Shown piece by piece: positions 8,480 to 14,171 of a DNA stretch of 14,171 bases. A program made the position numbers and the translations under genes. Positions within the stretch are counted from its first letter, which is position 1; every line of letters starts with the position of its first letter. The DNA is from Micavibrio sp. Its GTDB lineage: Bacteria > Pseudomonadota > Alphaproteobacteria > Micavibrionales > Micavibrionaceae. Below the pieces are notes generated by a model. The model did not search any database, was not told the origin of the DNA, and saw nothing but the letters and a program-made list of their open reading frames with translations. The stretch spans positions 1 to 14,171 of the forward strand of contig JAMONE010000239.1 in assembly GCA_027066695.1 (NCBI GenBank). Reading direction: 5' to 3'.

Positions 8480-9373
8480 ATGTCCCGTATTATCCATGAT
8501 TTAAATGATTTTGGGCATGATATTAGCTTTTCCTTATTTACTAATATGGGCGCGTATGAGCCATTTGCTCTATCTACGGAAAGCCTTGATACAGCTGAGA
8601 AACAACAGCAATTTGCCCATGGGTTTTGGGATATGTTCGAATCAGGCAATATGAAGGCAAAGCTGCGTTTTTCTGCATTTTGTGGAGCGGATATTAATGC
8701 ACATTATTTCCTTCATGAAATCATGCATTTTCATCAAGATATGAATGGACTCTACCTGCTTCCATTACAAGAGCAAGGAACATTCCCAATCCTACTTGAT
8801 GCCAAAAGCGACATAGTAGCAATAATGTTTTGTGAGGCATGGGCAGAAATCGAGGCCATTCGCTCTTCTTGGGCTTTGCGTGAAAAAGGCAATGATAGCG
8901 GCTGGAGGGGCGCTCTTAAATCATCGGATTGGCGGAATTTAGCCATAGCATATGATCGTGATTTGCAAGATGGCATGGACGAGAAATGCGCCGCTGCGAG
9001 TATATTCAGGCTTTGGTATGAGGGTACTCACCGAGAATTCTACGAGTGCCACGGTCTTAAAATTCATGAAGAAAATTTGAAATGTTTTAGGGATAATGTA
9101 GAAAAAATAAGTGATAGTGATATCAGTGAAAAACTGCGTAAATTAGAATTACCGATGCTGTTAGCGCGTTTTCCAAAGGGCGGCATTCCTGATTATTTCT
9201 CACTTATTGACTGGGTGGATAATATCTATAGCTGTATTAAAAGCTCAAAAGTTCAAAGACGTATAGATGAGCTAGAGCAACGCTATGGCAAGGCGGATAA
9301 TACTAATATCCAAGATATAAAATGTGGCGCACCGCCATATCTATGGAATCGCTTGCGCACAATTGATGCATAG
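8480..9373 (+). CDS. Unknown protein with HExxH zinc-metallopeptidase-like motif
   Basis: The protein is not securely recognised. The 297-residue product has no signal peptide or membrane segment, so it is probably cytosolic. It contains HEIMHFHQD at residues 79-87, fitting the HExxH zinc-binding helix of metallopeptidases. A Glu cluster CEAWAEIEA at 118-126 follows about 36-42 residues later and could supply the third ligand, as in gluzincin-type enzymes. HExxHxxQD followed by an acidic EAxAE-like helix recalls the putative metallopeptidase family DUF6782 of alphaproteobacteria, from memory and unchecked. The C-terminal half is helical and charged, with no known motif. ATG 8480 is chosen because GGAGG at 8467-8471 lies 8 bases upstream. 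An in-frame TTG at 8396 would extend it to 325 residues, and ATG 8465 is also possible. It sits alone between divergent sspB and convergent trxA. Coding status is confident, enzymatic role is not. Confidence 0.75.
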   Translation: MSRIIHDLNDFGHDISFSLFTNMGAYEPFALSTESLDTAEKQQQFAHGFWDMFESGNMKAKLRFSAFCGADINAHYFLHEIMHFHQDMNGLYLLPLQEQGTFPILLDAKSDIVAIMFCEAWAEIEAIRSSWALREKGNDSGWRGALKSSDWRNLAIAYDRDLQDGMDEKCAAASIFRLWYEGTHREFYECHGLKIHEENLKCFRDNVEKISDSDISEKLRKLELPMLLARFPKGGIPDYFSLIDWVDNIYSCIKSSKVQRRIDELEQRYGKADNTNIQDIKCGAPPYLWNRLRTIDA

Positions 9374-9395
9374 CCGATTTGATCGAGTATCATAT

Positions 9396-9426
9396 ATGAA
9401 ATCTAGGGTCAAAACCTAGATTTTAT
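9396..9426. terminator. Bidirectional hairpin terminator between the HExxH gene and trxA
   Basis: ATGAAATCTAGG at 9396-9407 pairs with CCTAGATTTTAT at 9415-9426: 12 pairs with one G-T wobble and a 7-base loop. It covers the stop codon and last codons of trxA and lies 22 bases after the stop of the convergent HExxH gene. The T-run lies partly inside the stem, so termination strength is uncertain. The convergent position supports a shared terminator. Confidence 0.55.
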
Positions 9427-9736
9427 CAGCCAACCAGTCAATAATTTGTGATTTTGGCATACCAGTCACACGCGTATCAATGACTTTTCCGCCCTTGAAC
9501 AGCATTAATGTAGGAACGCCGCGCAGACCATATTTCGTAGGAGATTCAGGCGCATCTACGATATTAACCTTAACTATTTTTACTTTATCGCCAAGCTCAT
9601 CTGCTACTTCTTCGACAATTGGCAATAACGTCTTGCACGGCCCGCACCATTCTGCCCAGAAATCAACCAGCACAGGTATGTCAGAATTGATTACTTCTGC
9701 TTCAAAATTACTATCATCTACTGCTTTTAGAGGCAT
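9416..9736 (-). CDS. trxA: Thioredoxin
   Basis: A 106-residue thioredoxin of standard length: a cytosolic dithiol-disulfide oxidoreductase that supplies electrons to reductases and keeps protein cysteines reduced. It has the active site WCGPC, with Cys31 and Cys34, in DFWAEWCGPCKTLLP. The cis-proline is Pro75 in RGVPTLMLF, and the KGGK turn leads into the last helix ending WLADKI. AAGGA upstream of the ATG is spaced 8 bases away. It has the same orientation as panD upstream, with a 64-base gap. That gap holds overlapping AT-only palindromes at 9754-9770. Its reading direction and distance from addA differ from the common alphaproteobacterial addA-trxA pair. Its last codons form part of the hairpin shared with the convergent gene. 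Confidence 0.96.
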   Translation of the reverse strand: MPLKAVDDSNFEAEVINSDIPVLVDFWAEWCGPCKTLLPIVEEVADELGDKVKIVKVNIVDAPESPTKYGLRGVPTLMLFKGGKVIDTRVTGMPKSQIIDWLADKI

Positions 9737-9800
9737 TATCTTATTCCTTATCGTTAATATATTAATATATCTACTATGATTCGTTAAAATGGTAAATTAT

Positions 9801-10160
9801 TTAAAGTGAAGCACCCTTTACTTTATTATCCTCATCAAGAAGCAAAATAGCAGGCTCGTATTTTTGTGCCTCCTCCTCGCTCATACTCGCATAAGCACAA
9901 ATTATAACAAGGTCGCCGCTCTTAACCAAATGAGCTGCCGCGCCGTTAATACCAATTATGCCAGAGCCACGCTCCCCCTCAATTGCATATGTAGTCAGGC
10001 GCGCGCCATTAGTTATATCCAGCACGTCAACATGCTCATGAGGCAAGATCCCCGCTTGATCCATCAAATCCCTATCGATTGTAATAGAGCCTTCATAATT
10101 CAAATCTGCTTGCGTCACAGTGGCGCGGTGCAGCTTACATTTAAGCATTTTTAGAAACAT
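9801..10160 (-). CDS. panD: Aspartate 1-decarboxylase (pyruvoyl proenzyme)
   Basis: PanD decarboxylates L-aspartate to beta-alanine for pantothenate and coenzyme A synthesis. The proenzyme cuts itself to form an N-terminal pyruvoyl group. From ATG 10160 the product is 119 residues and aligns without gaps to the Escherichia coli active-site region: the cleavage site YEGS puts the scissile bond at Gly24-Ser25, and TNGARLTTY places Arg54, Thr57 and Tyr58 at the same numbers. The NGAAAHL block near residue 72 is also conserved. A longer in-frame start at 10238 would add 26 residues not seen in the family and use most of the intergenic region. GGGAAG, 7 bases before ATG 10160, supports the shorter form. 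It is divergent from the HIT gene and followed by trxA on the same strand. Confidence 0.95.
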   Translation of the reverse strand: MFLKMLKCKLHRATVTQADLNYEGSITIDRDLMDQAGILPHEHVDVLDITNGARLTTYAIEGERGSGIIGINGAAAHLVKSGDLVIICAYASMSEEEAQKYEPAILLLDEDNKVKGASL

Positions 10161-10191
10161 CACTTTACTTCCCATTATGATCCGTGTGTAA

Positions 10192-10235
10192 TTCGAGTAT
10201 CTGTTTATAACAATATAATGAATAATTAAAGAGGG
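10192..10235 (+). promoter_or_regulatory. Candidate promoter and ribosome binding site for the HIT gene
   Basis: A perfect TATAAT lies at 10214-10219, 21 bases before the HIT ATG, with only a poor -35 match near 10192-10197. Transcription would start near 10226, giving a short leader that still contains AGAGGG at 10230-10235, spaced 5 bases from ATG 10241. Confidence 0.42.
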
Positions 10236-10240
10236 CAAGC

Positions 10241-10600
10241 ATGGCTATTTATGATGATAACAATATTTTTGCTAAAATATTAAAAGGTGAAATCCCATGT
10301 GATAAGGTCTATGAGGATGATTTCGTGCTTGCTTTTAATGACATTACGCCAAAAGCACCTGTGCATATTTTGCTTATCCCTAAGGGAAAATATGTATCAA
10401 TTGATGATTTTGGGGCTAATGCTTCGGCGGCGGAAGTCAAAGGGTTTTATGCTGCCCTAGCTAAAATAGTGCAAGAAAAAGGAATTGCCGAGACGGGCTT
10501 TCGCTCTATCGCCAATACGGGCGATGATGGCGGCCAAGAAGTCCCCCATTTCCATGTGCATATATTGGGCGGAAAACCTATCGGCCAGATGATTAGCTAG
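10241..10600 (+). CDS. HIT family (HINT-type) nucleotide hydrolase
   Basis: A 119-residue histidine-triad protein of the HINT branch. These small cytosolic dimers hydrolyse nucleoside phosphoramidates and aminoacyl-adenylates. The HxHxH triad is HFHVH at residues 103-107, followed by ILGG; the middle His105 is the expected catalytic nucleophile. Other family features are the NIFAKILKGEIP start, YEDD.VLAFNDI near 24-35 and PVHILLIPK near 40-48. AGAGGG upstream of the ATG is a good Shine-Dalgarno. The gene is divergent from panD and its last 8 bases overlap the end of the convergent unknown gene. The biological substrate cannot be told from sequence. Confidence 0.93.
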   Translation: MAIYDDNNIFAKILKGEIPCDKVYEDDFVLAFNDITPKAPVHILLIPKGKYVSIDDFGANASAAEVKGFYAALAKIVQEKGIAETGFRSIANTGDDGGQEVPHFHVHILGGKPIGQMIS

Positions 10601-11162
10601 GAAACATAATTACATTATCAGCTTCAAATCCTGTTATTACTGGCTGTGTGAGGGCGTTTGTGTATCCTGCTTCTTGTTGCATAGATATAACTTCATCGAT
10701 AATCATTAGATGTGAGCTAAGCTGCGTAGCTATAATATCTAAAAACTTAACAATTTTAGGGTTTGTAATTTCATATGACAGGCCGCAAAGCTCCGTCAGC
10801 TCCAGCAGCTCTTCCGTATCTTCGGAAATTATATCCATCATATTAATTTGCGTTTCAGACCATAGCTCGGGATTTTCCTCTGCCATAGCATCACGCATGG
10901 AATAACGCTCTATTATACGATCACATTCCATATGTAAGAAAGCCAGATCAGCCGATACTACGCTTTCAAAATCAGCAATTTCCTTCATCGTAAACGCCGC
11001 GCAGAGCAATGCTTCTTCAGCTTTAAAGTTGCCCATCATTTCATGCAGCGCATAATTCTCATCTGCAAGTGGCGTTTGTCCAATAATCAGCATATCGCGC
11101 ACTATTAACGGCATCTGCAATCTGTTTTTCAATAGAGCCATTTGTTTATCATTCTGTGCCAT
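10593..11162 (-). CDS. Unknown helical acidic protein, 189 residues
   Basis: The protein is not recognised. The product looks entirely alpha-helical, rich in Met, Glu, Ile and Leu, with no signal peptide, membrane segment or catalytic motif visible. Residues about 95-130 are strongly acidic (ENPELWSET, ISEDTEELLELTEL), and the last third is an amphipathic helical stretch ending VIMFPS. It could be a small helical-bundle regulator or adaptor, but nothing in the sequence names a function. The ribosome binding site is a perfect AGGAGG (CCTCCT at 11168-11173 on the plus strand), 5 bases from the ATG and the strongest in the window, which makes the start secure and suggests good translation. It is divergent from comM, across 141 bases, and convergent with the HIT gene by an 8-base overlap. 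Confidence 0.8.
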   Translation of the reverse strand: MAQNDKQMALLKNRLQMPLIVRDMLIIGQTPLADENYALHEMMGNFKAEEALLCAAFTMKEIADFESVVSADLAFLHMECDRIIERYSMRDAMAEENPELWSETQINMMDIISEDTEELLELTELCGLSYEITNPKIVKFLDIIATQLSSHLMIIDEVISMQQEAGYTNALTQPVITGFEADNVIMFPS

Positions 11163-11204
11163 ATCAGCCTCCTAAATTATCCGTTAAGTTCATCCCTCAT
11201 ACTT

Positions 11205-11218
11205 CCCTTCTTAAAGGG
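11205..11218. promoter_or_regulatory. Short inverted repeat in the divergent region before comM
   Basis: CCCTT at 11205-11209 and AAGGG at 11214-11218 flank a CTTA loop. The repeat lies in the 141-base space between the divergent unknown gene and comM, where promoters for both should be. It may be an operator half-site pair or a small RNA hairpin. No clear -35/-10 pair was found for either gene. TATTAT near 11246 is the best -10-like match toward comM. Confidence 0.25.
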
Positions 11219-11303
11219 TAAAGGTGAATAAATTCTTAATGTATCTATTATTTTTTGAATCTTTATGCGATAAGTAAGATCAAAAGGTGAACAGGATAGT
11301 TTT

Positions 11304-12806
11304 ATGGTAGCGCGGATTAATACGGTTTCATTTCAAGGTGTTGAGGTAAAGCCCGTTGATGTGCAGGTGCAGCTATCTAATGGATTGCCAGCATTTAATA
11401 TTGTGGGGCTGCCTGATAAAGCGGTGGCGGAAAGTAAAGAGCGGGTAAGAGCTGCGCTCCATTCACTAGGCTTGGCTTTGCCGCCAAAACGCTTAACCGT
11501 TAATATGGCCCCTGCGGATTTAAGCAAAGAGGGCAGTCATTTTGACTTGCCAATTGCACTTGGCGTTCTTGGCGCAATGGGCGTTCTGCCAAAGGATGAG
11601 CTTGCGGGCTATGTGGTGCTGGGCGAGCTATCTCTTGATGCCTCTATCCGCCCTGTTTCAGGGGTGTTGCCCGCAGCGATACATGCAAATGAGATTGAAC
11701 ATAGCCTAATTTGCCCTAAAGAATGCGGTAGCGAAGCCGCGTGGGCGGGCGAGCTGGATATTGTTGCGCCTGCTGATTTGCTACAGCTCATTAATCATAT
11801 AAAAGGCACACAAATATTAGCGCAGCCAGAAGCCTTGCTGGCCAATGATAACGTCACTGATCTTCCCGATTTATCACATGTTAAGGGTCAAGAAAGCGCA
11901 AAACGAGCATTAGAAATCACGGCTGCTGGCGGGCATAATTTACTTATGATCGGCGCACCCGGTAGCGGTAAATCCATGCTAGCTAGCTGCTTACCCTCAA
12001 TATTACCGCCCCTATCATCAAGAGAAGCACTAGAGCTTTCCATGATACACTCGCTAGCAGGAATGCTGCCCGAAGGCGGACTTATAAGACAAAGGCCATT
12101 TCGCAGCCCCCATCATTCAGCGTCGCAGCCTGCACTTGTTGGTGGAGGGCAAAAGGTAAAACCTGGGGAGATTTCTTTGGCTCATAACGGCGTTTTATTT
12201 TTGGATGAGCTTCCTGAGTTTTCAAGATCTGCGCTAGAAGCTTTGCGCCAACCGCTAGAGACGGGCGATGCATTGATTGCACGCGCAAATGCACATGTGC
12301 GCTATCCCGCAAGATTTCAGCTAATCGCGGCGATGAACCCTTGTCGATGTGGTTATTTGGGCGATTCGGATATGGAATGCACAAAAGCTCCGCGCTGCGG
12401 GGTTGATTACCAATCTAAAATCTCCGGCCCATTAATGGATCGCATAGATATCCATGTTGATGTGCCGCCAGTTCAGATATCTGATTTACAAGGCGTTGGC
12501 ACTGGCGAGCCTTCCAAGATAGTAGCCCAGCGCATTATCCGCGCTCGTGAAATTCAAGAAATGCGCTATGGCGGCTCTAAAATTAATGCATATATCAGCG
12601 GTGACATGCTGGATGAAGCCACGCAAATGAGCGATGAGACGCGCGCGCTTTTGGTTAAATCGGTGGAACATGCAAAGCTCTCTGCACGTGGATATTACCG
12701 TATTTTACGTGTAGCGCGTACAATTGCCGATCTTAACGGCGGCGCAGAACTGTTATCAACATCAGATATATCAGAAGCCTTGAGCTATCGCCGCATGGCT
12801 ATATAA
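11304..12806 (+). CDS. comM: Magnesium chelatase-like AAA+ ATPase ComM/YifB
   Basis: ComM is a hexameric AAA+ helicase that promotes branch migration when transformed DNA is integrated; YifB is the same family. The 500-residue product has full family length. The N-terminal Lon-protease-like fold domain (about 1-170) carries GLPAFNIVGLPDKAVAESKERVRAAL and the MAPADLSKEG block. The AAA+ domain has Walker A GAPGSGKS at 217-224, Walker B VLFLDE at 297-302, and NPCRCGYLGD from 345. Four cysteines, Cys347, Cys349, Cys359 and Cys365, form the usual ComM cysteine cluster. The C-terminal helical domain has the LSARGYYRILRVARTIADL stretch. AGGA at 11293-11296 is spaced 7 bases from the ATG. No other competence gene is in view, so natural transformation is not shown by this gene alone. 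Confidence 0.96.
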   Translation: MVARINTVSFQGVEVKPVDVQVQLSNGLPAFNIVGLPDKAVAESKERVRAALHSLGLALPPKRLTVNMAPADLSKEGSHFDLPIALGVLGAMGVLPKDELAGYVVLGELSLDASIRPVSGVLPAAIHANEIEHSLICPKECGSEAAWAGELDIVAPADLLQLINHIKGTQILAQPEALLANDNVTDLPDLSHVKGQESAKRALEITAAGGHNLLMIGAPGSGKSMLASCLPSILPPLSSREALELSMIHSLAGMLPEGGLIRQRPFRSPHHSASQPALVGGGQKVKPGEISLAHNGVLFLDELPEFSRSALEALRQPLETGDALIARANAHVRYPARFQLIAAMNPCRCGYLGDSDMECTKAPRCGVDYQSKISGPLMDRIDIHVDVPPVQISDLQGVGTGEPSKIVAQRIIRAREIQEMRYGGSKINAYISGDMLDEATQMSDETRALLVKSVEHAKLSARGYYRILRVARTIADLNGGAELLSTSDISEALSYRRMAI

Positions 12807-12834
12807 TAATATGTGCTTGTTTACCATATTTTAT

Positions 12835-12864
12835 TTGTGTTAATGGGATGTTTTAGGTTATACT
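12835..12864 (+). promoter_or_regulatory. Candidate promoter for the 358-residue protein gene
   Basis: TTGTGT at 12835-12840 and TATACT at 12859-12864 form a sigma-70-like pair with an 18-base spacer. They lie in the 97-base gap between comM and the next gene, 39 bases before its ATG. The -10 matches 5 of 6 positions and the -35 only the first three. This suggests the gene is transcribed apart from comM. Confidence 0.45.
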
Positions 12865-12903
12865 ACTGGTAATCAATAAATAATAACTATGGTATGAATT
12901 TAT

Positions 12904-13980
12904 ATGACCTTTGGCGGTATTAAAGATACAGAATTTATTTTGAAGGATAGCACAATTGCAAAGCCTGACAGCTCTCATGATTATGCGTCGGGTATTTTTT
13001 CACCTAATAATTCTTTAAATAATAGTTTATCTGCCACTTCCACTCCCAAAACAGTATTTCAACAATTAGATGCTGGGCGCAGTGGTGTAAATCGCTCTGT
13101 TGCTCATATTAAAACCAATCAATCATTCTGTGCCGAAAAAGCCGTTACGAACAAGCAAGAGGCATCTAAAAGTTTAAGCGCTGGCCGACAAGAAGTTAAG
13201 ACAATAAAAGCCTCAATGGAAACTGATTATAAGCAAGCCAAAGCGGAAGCTATCGCTTGCCTGAAAGAAGCGGCGGGTAATCAGGGGCTTAATGGTGACG
13301 ACGTGGTGGCGCAAATTTGTCCTTCTGCTGACTCGGGTGGTAGCAGCGCAGCATTAGTTAGTGCGGCTGGCGCGACGCTAGCAACTGGCGGAGTAGCATC
13401 AGCCCTTGGCGCAGCTTGCGTAGCGGTTGAAATTAGCAAGCAAGATCGAAGAAACCTTAGTCCCAATCAAAGAGAAAGCCTGATTGAAGACACTGTGAAA
13501 ATCGCACAAACGAAAGTGCAAGACAGCAGAGATACTATGTCCATGTCAGATGGCGGTAAGGTTATCCCTGATAATAGCAATATTGCCAAGCTTAATGTAG
13601 ATGGTATGAAGCAACTTCTTGAACAAAAGGTAGAAGATCAACCCGAACATATTGCAGCATCTGATCTTGAGCATGAACTTAAAGAAGTCCAAAATAATCA
13701 TGGATATGTAGCCGAAAATTACAACCCAACCGATGTAGCAGAAGAAAGCCCGCAATATGATTCTGGTGATGTTGTGCTTACAGGGATGGGTTTGCAAGGG
13801 ATTTTCACGATGAAGGTTGAAAATTCTTCACCTGCTGCAAACACAGAATTAGAAAATGTTTCCGATGTTTTTGCTAAATTAAACAAATCTAATGATCAAA
13901 GCACAGACCCAATATATGCAAATGAAATGCCTATAAATATGCGCACAGGTGTGTCTAGTGATCTTAGAATTTCTGTTTAA
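12904..13980 (+). CDS. Unknown protein with central Ala/Gly-rich hydrophobic segment, 358 residues
   Basis: The protein is not recognised. The product begins without a signal peptide and has a Ser/Asn/Thr-rich, disordered-looking N-terminus (residues 1-75). A helical, charged region follows (about 85-125). Next is a 27-residue stretch without charge, rich in Ala and Gly, at about 149-175, containing ATLATGGVASALGAA. The remainder is polar and acidic, with short helical stretches (KLNVDGMKQLLEQK, SDLEHELKEVQ) and a low-complexity end. The middle segment could be a membrane-inserting or glycine-zipper helix. Such an arrangement, without a Sec signal, is seen in some secreted effectors or translocators, but this is inference only. 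No good Shine-Dalgarno precedes ATG 12904. An in-frame ATG at 12889 is followed by GTA TGA and so is not usable under the standard code. Codon use resembles the neighbours. Confidence 0.72.
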   Translation: MTFGGIKDTEFILKDSTIAKPDSSHDYASGIFSPNNSLNNSLSATSTPKTVFQQLDAGRSGVNRSVAHIKTNQSFCAEKAVTNKQEASKSLSAGRQEVKTIKASMETDYKQAKAEAIACLKEAAGNQGLNGDDVVAQICPSADSGGSSAALVSAAGATLATGGVASALGAACVAVEISKQDRRNLSPNQRESLIEDTVKIAQTKVQDSRDTMSMSDGGKVIPDNSNIAKLNVDGMKQLLEQKVEDQPEHIAASDLEHELKEVQNNHGYVAENYNPTDVAEESPQYDSGDVVLTGMGLQGIFTMKVENSSPAANTELENVSDVFAKLNKSNDQSTDPIYANEMPINMRTGVSSDLRISV

Positions 13981-14011
13981 TTAATTTTTTTATTTTAAAT
14001 TAATGTTTTTT
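13981..14011 (+). terminator. Weak AT-only hairpin with T-run after the 358-residue protein gene
   Basis: TTAATTT at 13981-13987 pairs with AAATTAA at 13997-14003 around a 9-base loop, followed by TGTTTTTTA. The position right after the stop and the T-run fit an intrinsic terminator, but a stem of only A-T pairs is weak and could arise by chance in this AT-rich gap. Confidence 0.3.
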
Positions 14012-14023
14012 AGAGTATTTAAT

Positions 14024-14029
14024 TATAAT
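14024..14029 (+). promoter_or_regulatory. Candidate -10 box for the gene at the window end
   Basis: A perfect TATAAT at 14024-14029 lies in the gap 13981-14074, about 46 bases before the likely start of the last, cut-off gene. The -35 region (TTAATG near 14000) matches poorly. A 12-base palindrome GTTTAATTAAAC at 14050-14061 follows, in the would-be leader. Surrounding AT-richness lowers confidence. Confidence 0.33.
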
Positions 14030-14074
14030 GTTTTAGTATTATTAGTTGTGTTTAATTAAACAGGTCTTAAATAA

Positions 14075-14171
14075 TTGCAATATTCTCAATGTATAAATAG
14101 AGCCCAAGATTTTTCTGATCTTGCGTTTGAACGTTTAAAGACAGACAAGCTTTTGCCTGTCCCAGAGAATT
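14075..14171 (+). CDS. N-terminal fragment of a gene cut by the window end, GGDEF-protein-like leader
   Basis: A frame open from just after a TAA at 14072-14074 runs to the window edge (32 codons). It reads through AQDFSDLAFERLKTDKLLPV and ends PEN. The spacing of LAFERLK, then a turn, then L-P-PEN resembles the helical N-terminal region that precedes the GGDEF domain in many alphaproteobacterial diguanylate-cyclase-like proteins, where the text is typically AF.R....LPPTPENF..WY. This is recognition from memory on a short piece. There is no ATG in the frame. TTG at 14075 is the only common start, with CAGG at 14061-14064 as a weak Shine-Dalgarno 10 bases before it. The catalytic part lies outside the window, so function is open. 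Confidence 0.38.
   Translation, partial: MQYSQCINRAQDFSDLAFERLKTDKLLPVPEN

Noticed and set aside
9480..10154. Plus-strand frames opposite trxA (9480-9779) and panD (9864-10154)
   Set aside because: Both are shadows of well-conserved short genes on the minus strand.
10161..10238. Longer panD start giving a 26-residue N-terminal extension
   Set aside because: The shorter start has a good Shine-Dalgarno and puts the Gly24-Ser25 cleavage site at the family position.
14105..14123. Hairpin CAAGAT / ATCTTG near the window end as a terminator
   Set aside because: The stem has only six pairs, no T-run follows, and it lies within the open frame that runs to the window edge.

Overview
The window (14,171 bases, AT-rich, roughly 40 % GC by eye) looks like a chromosomal segment of a low-GC alphaproteobacterium. 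The evidence is the conserved gene run tsaE - murU-type nucleotidyltransferase - addB - addA, an AddB of the alphaproteobacterial kind (no Walker A, no Fe-S cysteines), an SspB of the alphaproteobacterial kind, and a typical ComM/YifB. Genes for pantothenate synthesis, dsDNA-break repair and ssrA-tag proteolysis argue against an extremely reduced genome. No transposase, phage gene, CRISPR array, tRNA or rRNA was seen.

Layout. 61-7706 (+): a tightly packed operon of four genes (tsaE, murU-like, addB, addA) joined by 8-base start/stop overlaps and one zero-base junction. 7719-8231 (-): sspB, convergent with addA. 8480-9373 (+): a divergently transcribed unknown protein carrying an HExxH zinc-protease-like motif. 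9416-9736 (-) trxA and 9801-10160 (-) panD, in the same direction; a strong hairpin separates trxA from the HExxH gene. 10241-10600 (+): a HIT/HINT-type nucleotide hydrolase, divergent from panD. 10593-11162 (-): an unrecognised helical protein whose end overlaps the HIT gene by 8 bases. 11304-12806 (+): comM/yifB. 12904-13980 (+): a 358-residue protein of unknown function with its own likely promoter. 14075-14171 (+): the start of a further gene cut by the window edge, resembling the N-terminal helical part of alphaproteobacterial GGDEF proteins.

How the genes relate. AddA and AddB form the helicase-nuclease that processes double-strand ends for RecA. ComM is the helicase that helps integrate incoming DNA during transformation, so two recombination functions lie near each other. 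TsaE serves tRNA t6A modification, the nucleotidyltransferase cell-wall sugar recycling, SspB delivery of tagged proteins to ClpXP, TrxA disulfide reduction and PanD beta-alanine supply. Two departures from the usual alphaproteobacterial order stand out: amgK is missing between tsaE and the nucleotidyltransferase, and trxA is separated from addA and inverted. All 12 complete genes end in TAA or TAG and none in TGA. No clearly new multi-gene system was found; the best leads are the HExxH protein, the 358-residue protein, the missing amgK and the stop-codon pattern.
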